Shown here in pieces: positions 35,375 to 48,986 of a DNA stretch of 64,000 bases. The notes below the pieces were generated by a model, which searched no databases, had not been told where the DNA came from, and worked only from the letters and a program-made list of their open reading frames with translations. The position numbers were made by a program, and so were the translations under genes. The stretch comes from Nemophila menziesii (Eukaryota; Streptophyta; Magnoliopsida; Boraginales; Hydrophyllaceae). The stretch is taken from positions 9,673,840 to 9,737,839 of the forward strand of contig JARWIR010000011.1 of the NCBI GenBank assembly GCA_029959085.1, written 5' to 3'. The first letter of the stretch is position 1, and each line of letters begins with the position of its first letter.

Positions 35375-36476
35375 AGGGATAAAACAAAAACTACCATTTT
35401 CTTAACGAGTTACTTGGCTTCCTAACAATAAATCAAATTATAATTATCTTTGTGTAAACTTTAAAAAATTCCTCCTAGATCTTTTAACTTTTCCAAAATA
35501 AAGGAATTTTATATGACAATGATGGAAGTATTATCCTCGAGTTTATCATTGTTTCCTAAAGAACTTTGTAAAAAGTTTTTAAAATTTTGATTTTTTGTTT
35601 TATTTAGGAGATTATTTGTAATCATGTAAAAAAACATAAGATATTTCAATACCATCCGCTAATTAATCTTGAGATAAAAATAAGTTAGAGTTAGAGTTTA
35701 CCTCATCTTTTTCTCCGTTTTAAATAACCATGAAAGAATCATAGTTGGTTAAATGATCTTCATCATCACTTTGGTTTGAGCAAGCATCAACCCATGTTGC
35801 ATGCATTGGTATGATTTTTTTTACTAAATTTGTAAACACTGGATGATGAAAATATGCTTACATTTTTTACAAAATCAAAGTTTGTTGATATACACATTAT
35901 TTACAAGAAGTTTGTTCATATTTATAATTCAAGAGGTAATATATGAACCAGAAGTTTGTTGATAGATTTGGAATATACTTAAATTATAAAATGAGTTTAA
36001 TTTTTAAAAAGACATAACATTTTGGGTAGATAAATTGAAAACCTAAATAAAATTATAAAATGCACAATTTTTGGGATAATATGTGTAAAATTTGCTGAAA
36101 AAATGTTTCAAACGTGTGACCTTCATTGTAAATATGTAAAATCTTTACGATTTGGATAATATAATAATTTGTTATTAAATTGGGTAAAAGAAAGTCTTAG
36201 TACAAGTTCAAGTACTACTAAATTAATCAAGGGTTACGAACAAAACTAATATAACATTCTTGAGTGAATCATATATTTGTCCCTTGTATCATATCACGAG
36301 TATACTCTTGAAGTAGCTGATGAAAAACTCATATAGATTTAATGAATAATTAATAATTTTATTATTTTTTAAATAGAAGGAATTATGTGTTATTAAAGTA
36401 ACCTAAATATTCAAGTATATTAAAGCCTAAATGTCATAATTAAAGTTTTTTATGTGAATTGTTGATAAACTTATTG

Positions 36477-38558
36477 TTATAAAAAATGATAGAGTTATTA
36501 TCATCAAACTCATCATTGTTTCCTAAAATATTTGTAAAAAGTTTTCAAATATTTGGTTTTTTGTTTGATATAATAGAGTGTTTGTAATCACGTAAAAAAT
36601 CATAAGATTTTTAATACCATCGTCTAATTGATATTAAGATAAACATAAGTTAGATTTGAACTTTACCTCGTCTTCTTCTTTTTAAGTAGCCATGAAAGAA
36701 ACATAGTTGGCTACATGCTCTTTGTCATCACTTTGGTTTGAGCTATCATCAACCAATGTTGCATTAATGTTTTCATTGGCTTTTTTTTTGAAAAGTTTTG
36801 GGAATTTAGGTTTGATATGACCACTCTAATGATAATGATAGCAAGTAAGCTCATCCTTTATATAACTCTTATAAGGTTTTCTTGAGACAACACAACTCAT
36901 AAGCTCTATTTTATTTTGATGTAATACTCACAAATACACACTTATGTCTTGTATAGAATTCCTCTTGAACTAATATAATCATTTCACCAAGAATAAAACA
37001 ATAATACACATATCCTTTTTTCTTTTCTCCTTTTAGTTAAAGATTTTTTTTTGGAACTATTAACAATAAAATTATATTTATAACATTATGTACTACTAAA
37101 ATGTTTATTTTATAAAAATATATTCAATAAAAAAAATTATTTAATGAACATATAATACCCACGTCTTCAATTCTACAATTTACTTCTTAAAATTATATAT
37201 ATATTAAAATATTTCTATTATACTAAACTAGTTTTGGATACACAAAAAATATATTCACAATATATCTTTTTCTTTAGTTCAGTTCTAATATTTCTCAACA
37301 CCTTATCATACAGAGTTTGCTCTTTTGATCTTGTGAAATGATTTGCCAAGATGATCAACAATACCCTCTAGGGAATTCACCCAATTTATATTTAACAGTC
37401 AAAATTTTGACTCTCTTAAAAATGTATCATTCATTAGCTACGTATATAAACATGCAATTTCATATTTTGAGTTTTTTTATGTTATTATTTAATTAAGATA
37501 TTTCAGAAATAACATTTATATATTAAGACACAATTTGTTGTTTTAAATAATATAACAAAATTTAATATTAAATTTTTAAATAAATTTTTTATTTATAAGG
37601 TGTACATATTTTTTAAGGGTCAATGATCCAAAACATCAAATTAATATTTTACTTGCCTCAAAGAATAATTAATTAATCTGCTAAGTACGTCTTCTCATCA
37701 ACATCGTTACCTTTTATTCTTGTTTATCAAGAGTTGTGGATGTTTCCTTATGGGAATTCCAACCCACTTGGAATTAGTAAGTTCAAACTTCTTAATAAGA
37801 TCTTTGGCTTATTTAGCTTGGTTGAGACAGATCCCATCTTCCATTTTCTTTATTTTTAGTCTGAGGAAGAAGTTAAATTCTCCAGTCATGTTCAATTGGA
37901 ATTCACTATGCATACTCGTATCAAAATCCTTATAAAATCGTTATAAACTCTTCATGTATTGCTTTTACCAAATGATCATCAAGTAGATCTTATTTGTTAT
38001 TCTTCGGTCTGAATTTAGACAAGAAAGTACAATGAGAACACAAATCATTAAGAGTTGAATGTGTTCTTAGCCCTTTACTTGGATCACCAAGTATTAACTT
38101 TAGCAAGAGTCCTCTAACATTGTTCCTACTTCTATGAAGTTCTTTGGGAGTTTCATCATTCTTCTCTTTAATAGTTTGATTGTCAGAATATATTTATGGT
38201 TATGATATAATAGGTTTTACTTCTTCTTCAAGTTGATGGAACTTGGTATATTCAACTTTTATATTTTTTCACTTTCTTTTAAAAGAATTTCCTTCATCAA
38301 AATCAACGTGCATGGATTTTTATATAATATTTGTTTGTTGGTTGTACATTCTAAAATAACATGTAGTGTAATTAACAATTAGTTTTATACAAAAGTTTGA
38401 TAAATTCTCAATTAGATTTAATGAATAATAAATAATTGTATTTTTTTTTTTAAAATAGAAGGAATTATGTGTTATTAAAGTAACCTAAATATTCAAGTAT
38501 ATTAAAGCATAAATGTCATAATTAAAGTTTTTTATGTGAATTGTGGATAAACTTATTG
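36477..38558 (-). repeat. Array 2 monomer 1 (type b)
   Basis: The gag remnant at about 36,660-36,905 has the 9-T run (36,781-36,789) and the Lys to stop change. The RT fragment is at about 37,689-37,935. It is the first unit after the long block and keeps 'acatagttggctacatg', shared with array 1 monomer 1. Its RT start keeps GIPTH, whereas later b units read GFPTH. Confidence 0.9.
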
Positions 38559-40643
38559 TTATAAAAAATGATAGAGTTATTATCATCAAACTCATCATTG
38601 TTTCCTAAAATATTTGTAAAAAGTTTTCAAATATTTGGTTTTTTGTTTGATATAATAGAGTGTTTGTAATCACGTAAAAAATCATAAGATTTTTAATACC
38701 ATCGTCTAATTGATCTTAAGATAAACATAAGTTAGATTTGAACTTTAACTCGTCTTCTTCTTTTTAAGTAGCAATGAAAGAAACTTAGTTGGATACATGC
38801 TCTTTGTCATCACTTTGGTTTGAGCTATCATAAACCAATGTTGCATTAATGTTTTCATTGGCTTTTTTTTGAAAAGTTTTGGGAATTTAGGTTTGATATG
38901 ACCACTCTTATGATAATGATAGCAAGTAAGCTCATCCTTTATATAACTCTTATACGGTTTTCTTGAGACACCATAACTCATAAGCTCTATTTTATTTTGA
39001 TGTAATACTCACCAATACATACTTATGTCTTGTATAGAATTCCTCTTGAACTAATATAATCATTTCACCCAGAATAAAACAATAATACACATATCCTTTT
39101 TTCTTTTCTCCTTTTAGTTAAAGATTTTTTTTTTTGAACTATTAACAATAAAATTATATTTATAACATTATGTACTACTAAAATCTTTATTTTATAAAAA
39201 TATATTCAATAAAAAATATTTAATTAATGAACATGTAATACCCACGACTCCAATTCTACTCTTTACTTCTTAAAATTATATATATATATTAAAATATTTC
39301 TATTATACTAAACTAGTTTTGGATACACAAAAAATATATTCACAATATATCTTTTTCTTTAGTTCAGTTCTAATATTTCTCAACACCTTATCATACAGAG
39401 TTTGCTCTTTTGATCTTGTGAAAGGATTTGCCAAGATTATCAACAATACCCTCTAGGGAATTCACCCAATTTATATTTAACAATCAAAATTTTGACTCTC
39501 TTAAAAATGTATCATTCATTAGCTACGTATATAAACATGCAATTTCATATTTTGAGTTTTTTTATGTTATTATTTAATTAAGATATTTCAGAAATAACAT
39601 TTATATATTAAGACACAATTTGTTGTTTTAAATAATATAATAAAATTTAATGTTAAATTTTTTAATAAATTTTTTATTTATAAGGTGTACATATTTTTTT
39701 AAGGGTCAATGATCCAAAAAATCAAATTAATATTTTACTTGCCCCAAAGAATAATTAATTAATCTGCTAAGTACGTCTTCTCATCAACATCGTTACCTTT
39801 TATTCTTGTTTATCAAGAGTTGTGGATGTTTCCTTATGGGAATTCCAACCCACTTGGAATTAGTAAGTTCAAAGTTCTTAATAAGATATTTGGCTTATTT
39901 AGCTTGGTTGAGACAGATCCCATCTTCCATTTTCTTTATTTTTAGTCTGAGGAAGAAGTTAAATTCTCCAATCATGTGCAATTGGAATTCAATATGCATA
40001 CTCGTATCAAAATCCTTATAAAATCGTTATAAACTCTTCATGCATTGCATTTACCAAATGATCATCAAGTAGATCTTATTTGTTATTCTTCGGTCTGAAT
40101 TTAGACAAGAAAGTACAATGAGAACACAAATCATTAAGAGTTGAATGTGTTCTTAGCCCTTTACTTGGATCACCAAGTATTAACTTTAGCAAGAGTCCTC
40201 TAACATTGTTCCTACTTCTATGAAGTTCTTTGGGAGTTTCATCATTCTTCTCTTTAATAGTTTGATTGTCAGAATATATTTATGGTTATGATATAATAGG
40301 TTTTAATTCTTCTTCAAGTTGATGGAACTTGGTATATTCAACTTTTATATTTTTTCACTTTCTTTTAAAAGAATTTCCTTCATCAAAATCAACGTGCATG
40401 GATTTTTATATAATATTTGTTTGTTGGTTGTACATTCTAAAATAACATGTAGTGTAATTAACAATTAGTTTTATACAAAAGTTTGATAAATTCTCAATTA
40501 GATTTAATGAATAATTAATAATTGTATTTTTTTTTTAAAATAGAAGGAATTATGTGTTATTAAAGTAACCTAAATATTCAAGTATATTAAAGCATAAATT
40601 TCATAATTAAAGTTTTTTATGTGAATTGTGGATAAACTTATTG
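38559..40643 (-). repeat. Array 2 monomer 2 (type a)
   Basis: The gag remnant is at 38,745-38,981 and the RT fragment at about 39,775-40,021. It has 'ttatacggttttc' near 38,950, shared with monomers 8 and 10 but not with monomers 4 and 6. Confidence 0.9.
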
Positions 40644-42726
40644 TTATAAAAAATGATAGAGTTATTATCATCAAACTCATCATTGTTTCCTAAAATATTT
40701 GTAAAAAGTTTTCAAATATTTGGTTTTTTGTTTGATATAATAGAGTGTTTGTAATCACGTAAAAAATCATAAGATTTTTAATACCATCGTCTAATTGATC
40801 TTAAGATAAACATAAGTTAGATTTGAACTTTACCTCGTCTTCTTCTTTTTAAGTAGCCATGAAAGAAACTTAGTTGGCTACATGCTCTTTGTCATCACTT
40901 TGGTTTGAGCTATCATCAACCAATGTTGCATTAATGTTTTCATTGGCTTTTTTTTTGAAAAGTTTTGGGAATTTAGGTTTGATATGACCACTCTAATGAT
41001 AATGATAGCAAGTAAGCTCATCCTTTATATAACTCTTATAAGGTTTTCTTGAGACAACACAACTCATAAGCTCTATTTTATTTTGATGTAATACTCACAA
41101 ATACACACTTATGTCTTGTATAGAATTCCTCTTGAACTAATATAATCATTTCACCAAGAATAAAACAATAATACACATATCCTTTTTTCTTTTCTCCTTT
41201 TAGTTAAAGATTTTTTTTTGGAACTATTAACAATAAAATTATATTTATAACATTATGTACTACTAAAATGTTTATTTTATAAAAATATATTCAATAAAAA
41301 AAATTATTTAATGAACATATAATACCCACGTCTTCAATTCTACAATTTACTTCTTAAAATTATATATATATTAAAATATTTCTATTATACTAAACTAGTT
41401 TTGGATACACAAAAAATATATTCACAATATATCTTTTTCTTTAGTTCAGTTCTAATATTTCTCAACACCTTATCATACAGAGTTTGCTCTTTTGATCTTG
41501 TGAAATGATTTGCCAAGATGATCAACAATACCCTCTAGGGAATTCACCCAATTTATATTTAACAGTCAAAATTTTGACTCTCTTAAAAATGTATCATTCA
41601 TTAGCTACGTATATAAACATGCAATTTCATATTTTGAGTTTTTTTATGTTATTATTTAATTAAGATATTTCAGAAATAACATTTATATATTAAGACACAA
41701 TTTGTTGTTTTAAATAATATAACAAAATTTAATATTAAATTTTTAAATAAATTTTTTATTTATAAGGTGTACATATTTTTTAAGGGTCAATGATCCAGAA
41801 CATCAAATTAATATTTTACTTGCCTCAAAGAATAATTAATTAATCTGCTAAGTACGTCTTCTCATCAACATCGTTACCTTTTATTCTTGTTTATCAAGAG
41901 TTGTGGATGTTTCCTTATGGGATTTCCAACCCACTTGGAATTAGTAAGTTCAAACTTCTTAATAAGATCTTTGGCTTATTTAGCTTGGTTGAGACAAATC
42001 CCATCTTCCATTTTCTTTATTTTTAGTCTAAGGAAGAAGTTAAATTCTCCAGTCATGTTCAATTGGAATTCACTATGCATACTCGTATCAAAATCCTTAT
42101 AAAATCGTTATAAACTCTTCATGCATTGCATTTACCAAATGATCATCAAGTAGATCTTATTTGTTATTCTTCGGTCTGAATTTAGACAAGAAAGTACAAT
42201 GAGAACACAAATCATTAAGAGTTGAATGTGTTCTTAGCCCTTTACTTGGATCACCAAGTATTAACTTTAGCAAGAGTCCTCTAACATTGTTCCTACTTCT
42301 ATGAAGTTCTTTGGGAGTTTCATCATTCTTCTCTTTAATAGTTTGATTGTCAGAATATATTTATGGTTATGATATAATAGGTTTTACTTCTTCTTCAAGT
42401 TGATGGAACTTGGTATATTCAACTTTTATATTTTTTCACTTTCTTTTAAAAGAATTTCCTTCATCAAAATCAACGTGCATGGATTTTTATATAATATTTG
42501 TTTGTTGGTTGTACATTCTAAAATAACATGTAGTGTAATTAACAATTAGTTTTATACAAAAGTTTGATAAATTCTCAATTAGATTTAATGAATAATAAAT
42601 AATTGTATTTTTTTTTTTTAAAATAGAAGGAATTATGTGTTATTAAAGTAACCTAAATATTCAAGTATATTAAAGCATAAATGTCATAATTAAAGTTTTT
42701 TATGTGAATTGTGGATAAACTTATTG
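40644..42726 (-). repeat. Array 2 monomer 3 (type b)
   Basis: The gag remnant at about 40,830-41,070 is interrupted by the knuckle stop. The RT fragment is at about 41,856-42,102 with 'ttagtctaagg' and 'gatccagaacatc', both shared only with monomer 5. Confidence 0.9.
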
Positions 42727-44814
42727 TTATAAAAAATGATAGAGTTATTATCATCAAACTCATCATTGTTTCCTAAAATATTTGTAAAAAGTTTTCAAAT
42801 ATTTGGTTTTTTGTTTGATATAATAGAGTGTTTGTAATCACGTAAAAAATCATAAGATTTTTAATACCATCGTCTAATTGATCTTAAGATAAACATAACT
42901 TAGATTTGAACTTTAACTCGTCTTCTTCTTTTTAAGTAGCAATGAAAGAAACTTAGTTGGATACATGCTCTTTGTCATCACTTTGGTTTGAGCTATCATC
43001 AACCAATGTTGCATTAATGTTTTCATTGGCTTTTTTTTGAAAAGTTTTGGGAATTTAGGTTTGATATGACCACTCTTATGATAATGATAGCAAGTAAGCT
43101 CATCCTTTATATAACTCTTATAAGGTTTTCTTGAGACACCATAACTCATAAGCTCTATTTTATTTTGATGTAATACTCACCAATACATACTTATGTCTTG
43201 TATAGAATTCCTCTTGAACTAATATAATCATTTCACCCAGAATAAAACAATAATACACATATCCTTTTTTCTTTTCTCCTTTTAGTTAAAGATTTTTTTT
43301 TTTGGAACTATTAACAATAAAATTATATTTATAACATTATGTACTACTAAAATCTTTATTTTATAAAAATATATTCAATAAAAAATATTTATTTAATGAA
43401 CATGTAATACCCACGACTCCAATTCTACTCTTTACTTCTTAAAATTATATATATATATATTAAAATATTTCTATTATACTAAACTAGTTTTGGATACACA
43501 AAAAATATATTCACAATATATCTTTTTCTTTAGTTCAGTTCTAATATTTCTCAACACCTTATCATACAGAGTTTGCTCTTTTGATCTTGTGAAAGGATTT
43601 GCCAAGATTATCAACAATACCCTCTAGGGAATTCACCCAATTTATATTTAACAGTCAAAATTTTGACTCTCTTAAAAATGTATCATTCATTAGCTACGTA
43701 TATAAACATGCAATTTCATATTTTGAGTTTTTTTATGTTATTATTTAATTAAGATATTTCAGAAATAACATTTATATATTAAGACACAATTTGTTGTTTT
43801 AAATAATATAATAAAATTTAATGTTAAATTTTTAAATAAATTTTTTATTTATAAGGTGTACATATTTTTTTAAGGGTCAATGATCCAAAAAATCAAATTA
43901 ATATTTTACTTGCCCCAAAGAATAATTAATTAATCTGCTAAGTACGTCTTCTCATCAACATCGTTACCTTTTATTCTTGTTTATCAAGAGTTGTGGATGT
44001 TTCCTTATGGGAATTCCAACCCACTTGGAATTAGTAAGTTCAAAGTTCTTAATAAGATATTTGGCTTATTTAGCTTGGTTGAGACAGATCCCATCTTCCA
44101 TTTTCTTTATTTTTAGTCTGAGGAAGAAGTTAAATTCTCCAATCATGTGCAATTGGAATTCAATATGCATACTCGTATCAAAATCCTTATAAAATCGTTA
44201 TAAACTCTTCATGCATTGCATTTACCAAATGATCATCAAGTAGATCTTATTTGTTATTCTTCGGTCTGAATTTAGACAAGAAAGTACAATGAGAACACAA
44301 ATCATTAAGAGTTGAATGTGTTCTTAGCCCTTTACTTGGATCACCAAGTATTAACTTTAGCAAGAGTCCTCTAACATTGTTCCTACTTCTATGAAGTTCT
44401 TTGGGAGTTTCATCATTCTTCTCTTTAATAGTTTGATTGTCAGAATATATTTATGGTTATGATATAATAGGTTTTAATTCTTCTTCAAGTTGATGGAACT
44501 TGGTATATTCAACTTTTATATTTTTTCACTTTCTTTTAAAAGAATTTCCTTCATCAAAATCAACGTGCATGGATTTTTATATAATATTTGTTTGTTGGTT
44601 GTACATTCTAAAATAACATGTAGTGTAATTAACAATTAGTTTTATACAAAAGTTTGATAAATTCTCAATTAGATTTAATGAATAATTAATAATTGTATTT
44701 TTTTTTTAAAATAGAAGGAATTATGTGTTATTAAAGTAACCTAAATATTCAAGTATATTAAAGCATAAATTTCATAATTAAAGTTTTTTATGTGAATTGT
44801 GGATAAACTTATTG
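42727..44814 (-). repeat. Array 2 monomer 4 (type a)
   Basis: The gag remnant is at 42,913-43,149 and the RT fragment at about 43,946-44,192. 'aacataacttagat' near 42,892 is shared only with monomer 6. Confidence 0.9.
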
Positions 44815-46897
44815 TTATAAAAAATGATAGAGTTATTATCATCAAACTCATCATTGTTTCCTAAAATATTTGTAAAAAGTTTTCAAATATTTGGTTTTTT
44901 GTTTGATATAATAGAGTGTTTGTAATCACGTAAAAAATCATAAGATTTTTAATACCATCGTCTAATTGATCTTAAGATAAACATAAGTTAGATTTGAACT
45001 TTACCTCGTCTTCTTCTTTTTAAGTAGCCATGAAAGAAACTTAGTTGGCTACATGCTCTTTGTCATCACTTTGGTTTGAGCTATCATCAACCAATGTTGC
45101 ATTAATGTTTTCATTGGCTTTTTTTTTGAAAAGTTTTGGGAATTTAGGTTTGATATGACCACTCTAATGATAATGATAGCAAGTAAGCTCATCCTTTATA
45201 TAACTCTTATAAGATTTTCTTGAGACAACACAACTCATAAGCTCTATTTTATTTTGATGTAATACTCACAAATACACACTTATGTCTTGTATAGAATTCC
45301 TCTTGAACTAATATAATCATTTCACCAAGAATAAAACAATAATACACATATCCTTTTTTCTTTTCTCCTTTTAGTTAAAGATTTTTTTTTGGAACTATTA
45401 ACAATAAAATTATATTTATAACATTATGTACTACTAAAATGTTTATTTTATAAAAATATATTCAATAAAAAAAATTATTTAATGAACATATAATACCCAC
45501 GTCTTCAATTCTACAATTTACTTCTTAAAATTATATATATATTAAAATATTTCTATTATACTAAACTAGTTTTGGATACACAAAAAATATATTCACAATA
45601 TATCTTTTTCTTTAGTTCAGTTCTAATATTTCTCAACACCTTATCATACAGAGTTTGCTCTTTTGATCTTGTGAAATGATTTGCCAAGATGATCAACAAT
45701 ACCCTCTAGGGAATTCACCCAATTTATATTTAACAGTCAAAATTTTGACTCTCTTAAAAATGTATCATTCATTAGCTACGTATATAAACATGCAATTTCA
45801 TATTTTGAGTTTTTTTATGTTATTATTTAATTAAGATATTTCAGAAATAACATTTATATATTAAGACACAATTTGTTGTTTTAAATAATATAACAAAATT
45901 TAATATTAAATTTTTAAATAAATTTTTTATTTATAAGGTGTACATATTTTTTAAGGGTCAATGATCCAGAACATCAAATTAATATTTTACTTGCCTCAAA
46001 GAATAATTAATTAATCTGCTAAGTACGTCTTCTCATCAACATCGTTACCTTTTATTCTTGTTTATCAAGAGTTGTGGATGTTTCCTTATGGGATTTCCAA
46101 CCCACTTGGAATTAGTAAGTTCAAACTTCTTAATAAGATCTTTGGCTTATTTAGCTTGGTTGAGACAAATCCCATCTTCCATTTTCTTTATTTTTAGTCT
46201 AAGGAAGAAGTTAAATTCTCCAGTCATGTTCAATTGGAATTCACTATGCATACTCGTATCAAAATCCTTATAAAATCGTTATAAACTCTTCATGCATTGC
46301 ATTTACCAAATGATCATCAAGTAGATCTTATTTGTTATTCTTCGGTCTGAATTTAGACAAGAAAGTACAATGAGAACACAAATCATTAAGAGTTGAATGT
46401 GTTCTTAGCCCTTTACTTGGATCACCAAGTATTAACTTTAGCAAGAGTCCTCTAACATTGTTCCTACTTCTATGAAGTTCTTTGGGAGTTTCATCATTCT
46501 TCTCTTTAATAGTTTGATTGTCAGAATATATTTATGGTTATGATATAATAGGTTTTACTTCTTCTTCAAGTTGATGGAACTTGGTATATTCAACTTTTAT
46601 ATTTTTTCACTTTCTTTTAAAAGAATTTCCTTCATCAAAATCAACGTGCATGGATTTTTATATAATATTTGTTTGTTGGTTGTACATTCTAAAATAACAT
46701 GTAGTGTAATTAACAATTAGTTTTATACAAAAGTTTGATAAATTCTCAATTAGATTTAATGAATAATAAATAATTGTATTTTTTTTTTTTAAAATAGAAG
46801 GAATTATGTGTTATTAAAGTAACCTAAATATTCAAGTATATTAAAGCATAAATGTCATAATTAAAGTTTTTTATGTGAATTGTGGATAAACTTATTG
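44815..46897 (-). repeat. Array 2 monomer 5 (type b)
   Basis: Nearly identical to monomer 3 across its length (RT fragment about 46,027-46,273, with 'ttagtctaagg' and 'gatccagaacatc'). A private change is 'ataagattttcttg' near 45,210. Confidence 0.9.
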
Positions 46898-48986
46898 TTA
46901 TAAAAAATGATAGAGTTATTATCATCAAACTCATCATTGTTTCCTAAAATATTTGTAAAAAGTTTTCAAATATTTGGTTTTTTGTTTGATATAATAGAGT
47001 GTTTGTAATCACGTAAAAAATCATAAGATTTTTAATACCATCGTCTAATTGATCTTAAGATAAACATAACTTAGATTTGAACTTTAACTCGTCTTCTTCT
47101 TTTTAAGTAGCAATGAAAGAAACTTAGTTGGATACATGCTCTTTGTCATCACTTTGGTTTGAGCTATCATCAACCAATGTTGCATTAATGTTTTCATTGG
47201 CTTTTTTTTGAAAAGTTTTGGGAATTTAGGTTTGATATGACCACTCTTATGATAATGATAGCAAGTAAGCTCATCCTTTATATAACTCTTATAAGGTTTT
47301 CTTGAGACACCATAACTCATAAGCTCTATTTTATTTTGATGTAATACTCACCAATACATACTTATGTCTTGTATAGAATTCCTCTTGAACTAATATAATC
47401 ATTTCACCCAGAATAAAACAATAATACACATATCCTTTTTTCTTTTCTCCTTTTAGTTAAAGATTTTTTTTTTTGGAACTATTAACAATAAAATTATATT
47501 TATAACATTATGTACTACTAAAATCTTTATTTTATAAAAATATATTCAATAAAAAATATTTATTTAATGAACATGTAATACCCACGACTCCAATTCTACT
47601 CTTTACTTCTTAAAATTATATATATATATATTAAAATATTTCTATTATACTAAACTAGTTTTGGATACACAAAAAATATATTCACAATATATCTTTTTCT
47701 TTAGTTCAGTTCTAATATTTCTCAACACCTTATCATACAGAGTTTGCTCTTTTGATCTTGTGAAAGGATTTGCCAAGATTATCAACAATACCCTCTAGGG
47801 AATTCACCCAATTTATATTTAACAGTCAAAATTTTGACTCTCTTAAAAATGTATCATTCATTAGCTACGTATATAAACATGCAATTTCATATTTTGAGTT
47901 TTTTTATGTTATTATTTAATTAAGATATTTCAGAAATAACATTTATATATTAAGACACAATTTGTTGTTTTAAATAATATAATAAAATTTAATGTTAAAT
48001 TTTTAAATAAATTTTTTATTTATAAGGTGTACATATTTTTTTAAGGGTCAATGATCCAAAAAATCAAATTAATATTTTACTTGCCCCAAAGAATAATTAA
48101 TTAATCTGCTAAGTACGTCTTCTCATCAACATCGTTACCTTTTATTCTTGTTTATCAAGAGTTGTGGATGTTTCCTTATGGGAATTCCAACCCACTTGGA
48201 ATTAGTAAGTTCAAAGTTCTTAATAAGATATTTGGCTTATTTAGCTTGGTTGAGACAGATCCCATCTTCCATTTTCTTTATTTTTAGTCTGAGGAAGAAG
48301 TTAAATTCTCCAATCATGTGCAATTGGAATTCAATATGCATACTCGTATCAAAATCCTTATAAAATCGTTATAAACTCTTCATGCATTGCATTTACCAAA
48401 TGATCATCAAGTAGATCTTATTTGTTATTCTTCGGTCTGAATTTAGACAAGAAAGTACAATGAGAACACAAATCATTAAGAGTTGAATGTGTTCTTAGCC
48501 CTTTACTTGGATCACCAAGTATTAACTTTAGCAAGAGTCCTCTAACATTGTTCCTACTTCTATGAAGTTCTTTGGGAGTTTCATCATTCTTCTCTTTAAT
48601 AGTTTGATTGTCAGAATATATTTATGGTTATGATATAATAGGTTTTAATTCTTCTTCAAGTTGATGGAACTTGGTATATTCAACTTTTATATTTTTTCAC
48701 TTTCTTTTAAAAGAATTTCCTTCATCAAAATCAACGTGCATGGATTTTTATATAATATTTGTTTGTTGGTTGTACATTCTAAAATAACATGTAGTGTAAT
48801 TAACAATTAGTTTTATACAAAAGTTTGATAAATTCTCAATTAGATTTAATGAATAATTAATAATTGTATTTTTTTTTTTAAAATAGAAGGAATTATGTGT
48901 TATTAAAGTAACCTAAATATTCAAGTATATTAAAGCATAAATTTCATAATTAAAGTTTTTTATGTGAATTGTGGATAAACTTATTG
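46898..48986 (-). repeat. Array 2 monomer 6 (type a)
   Basis: The gag remnant is at 47,084-47,320 and the RT fragment at about 48,117-48,363. It is nearly identical to monomer 4, including 'aacataacttagat' near 47,063. Confidence 0.9.

Larger units (their letters stand above)
30792..36324 (-). mobile_element. Degenerate Ty1/copia retrotransposon block (copy 2)
   Basis: This block repeats the architecture of copy 1: a gag end at about 31,275-31,741; spacer to about 33,770 with LTR-like repeats at about 31,740-31,970 and 33,100-33,355; RT at 33,770-34,910; protease at 34,970-35,374; a truncated second gag end at about 35,690-35,805; and spacer to 36,324. Array monomer sequence follows from 36,325. 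Every frame is broken. Confidence 0.85.
30792..37300. repeat. Segmental duplication, copy 2
   Basis: This is the second copy of the block that opens the window. Differences from copy 1 are sparse: TA-run length at about 31,829, one C at 3,036 versus G here, short A or T runs, and a stop introduced into a spurious ORF near 32,945. The right limit is set by where the two copies take on different monomer variants, around 37,300. To its left the retrotransposon continues to about 30,060, so the duplicated unit may be longer than the window shows for copy 1. Confidence 0.9.
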
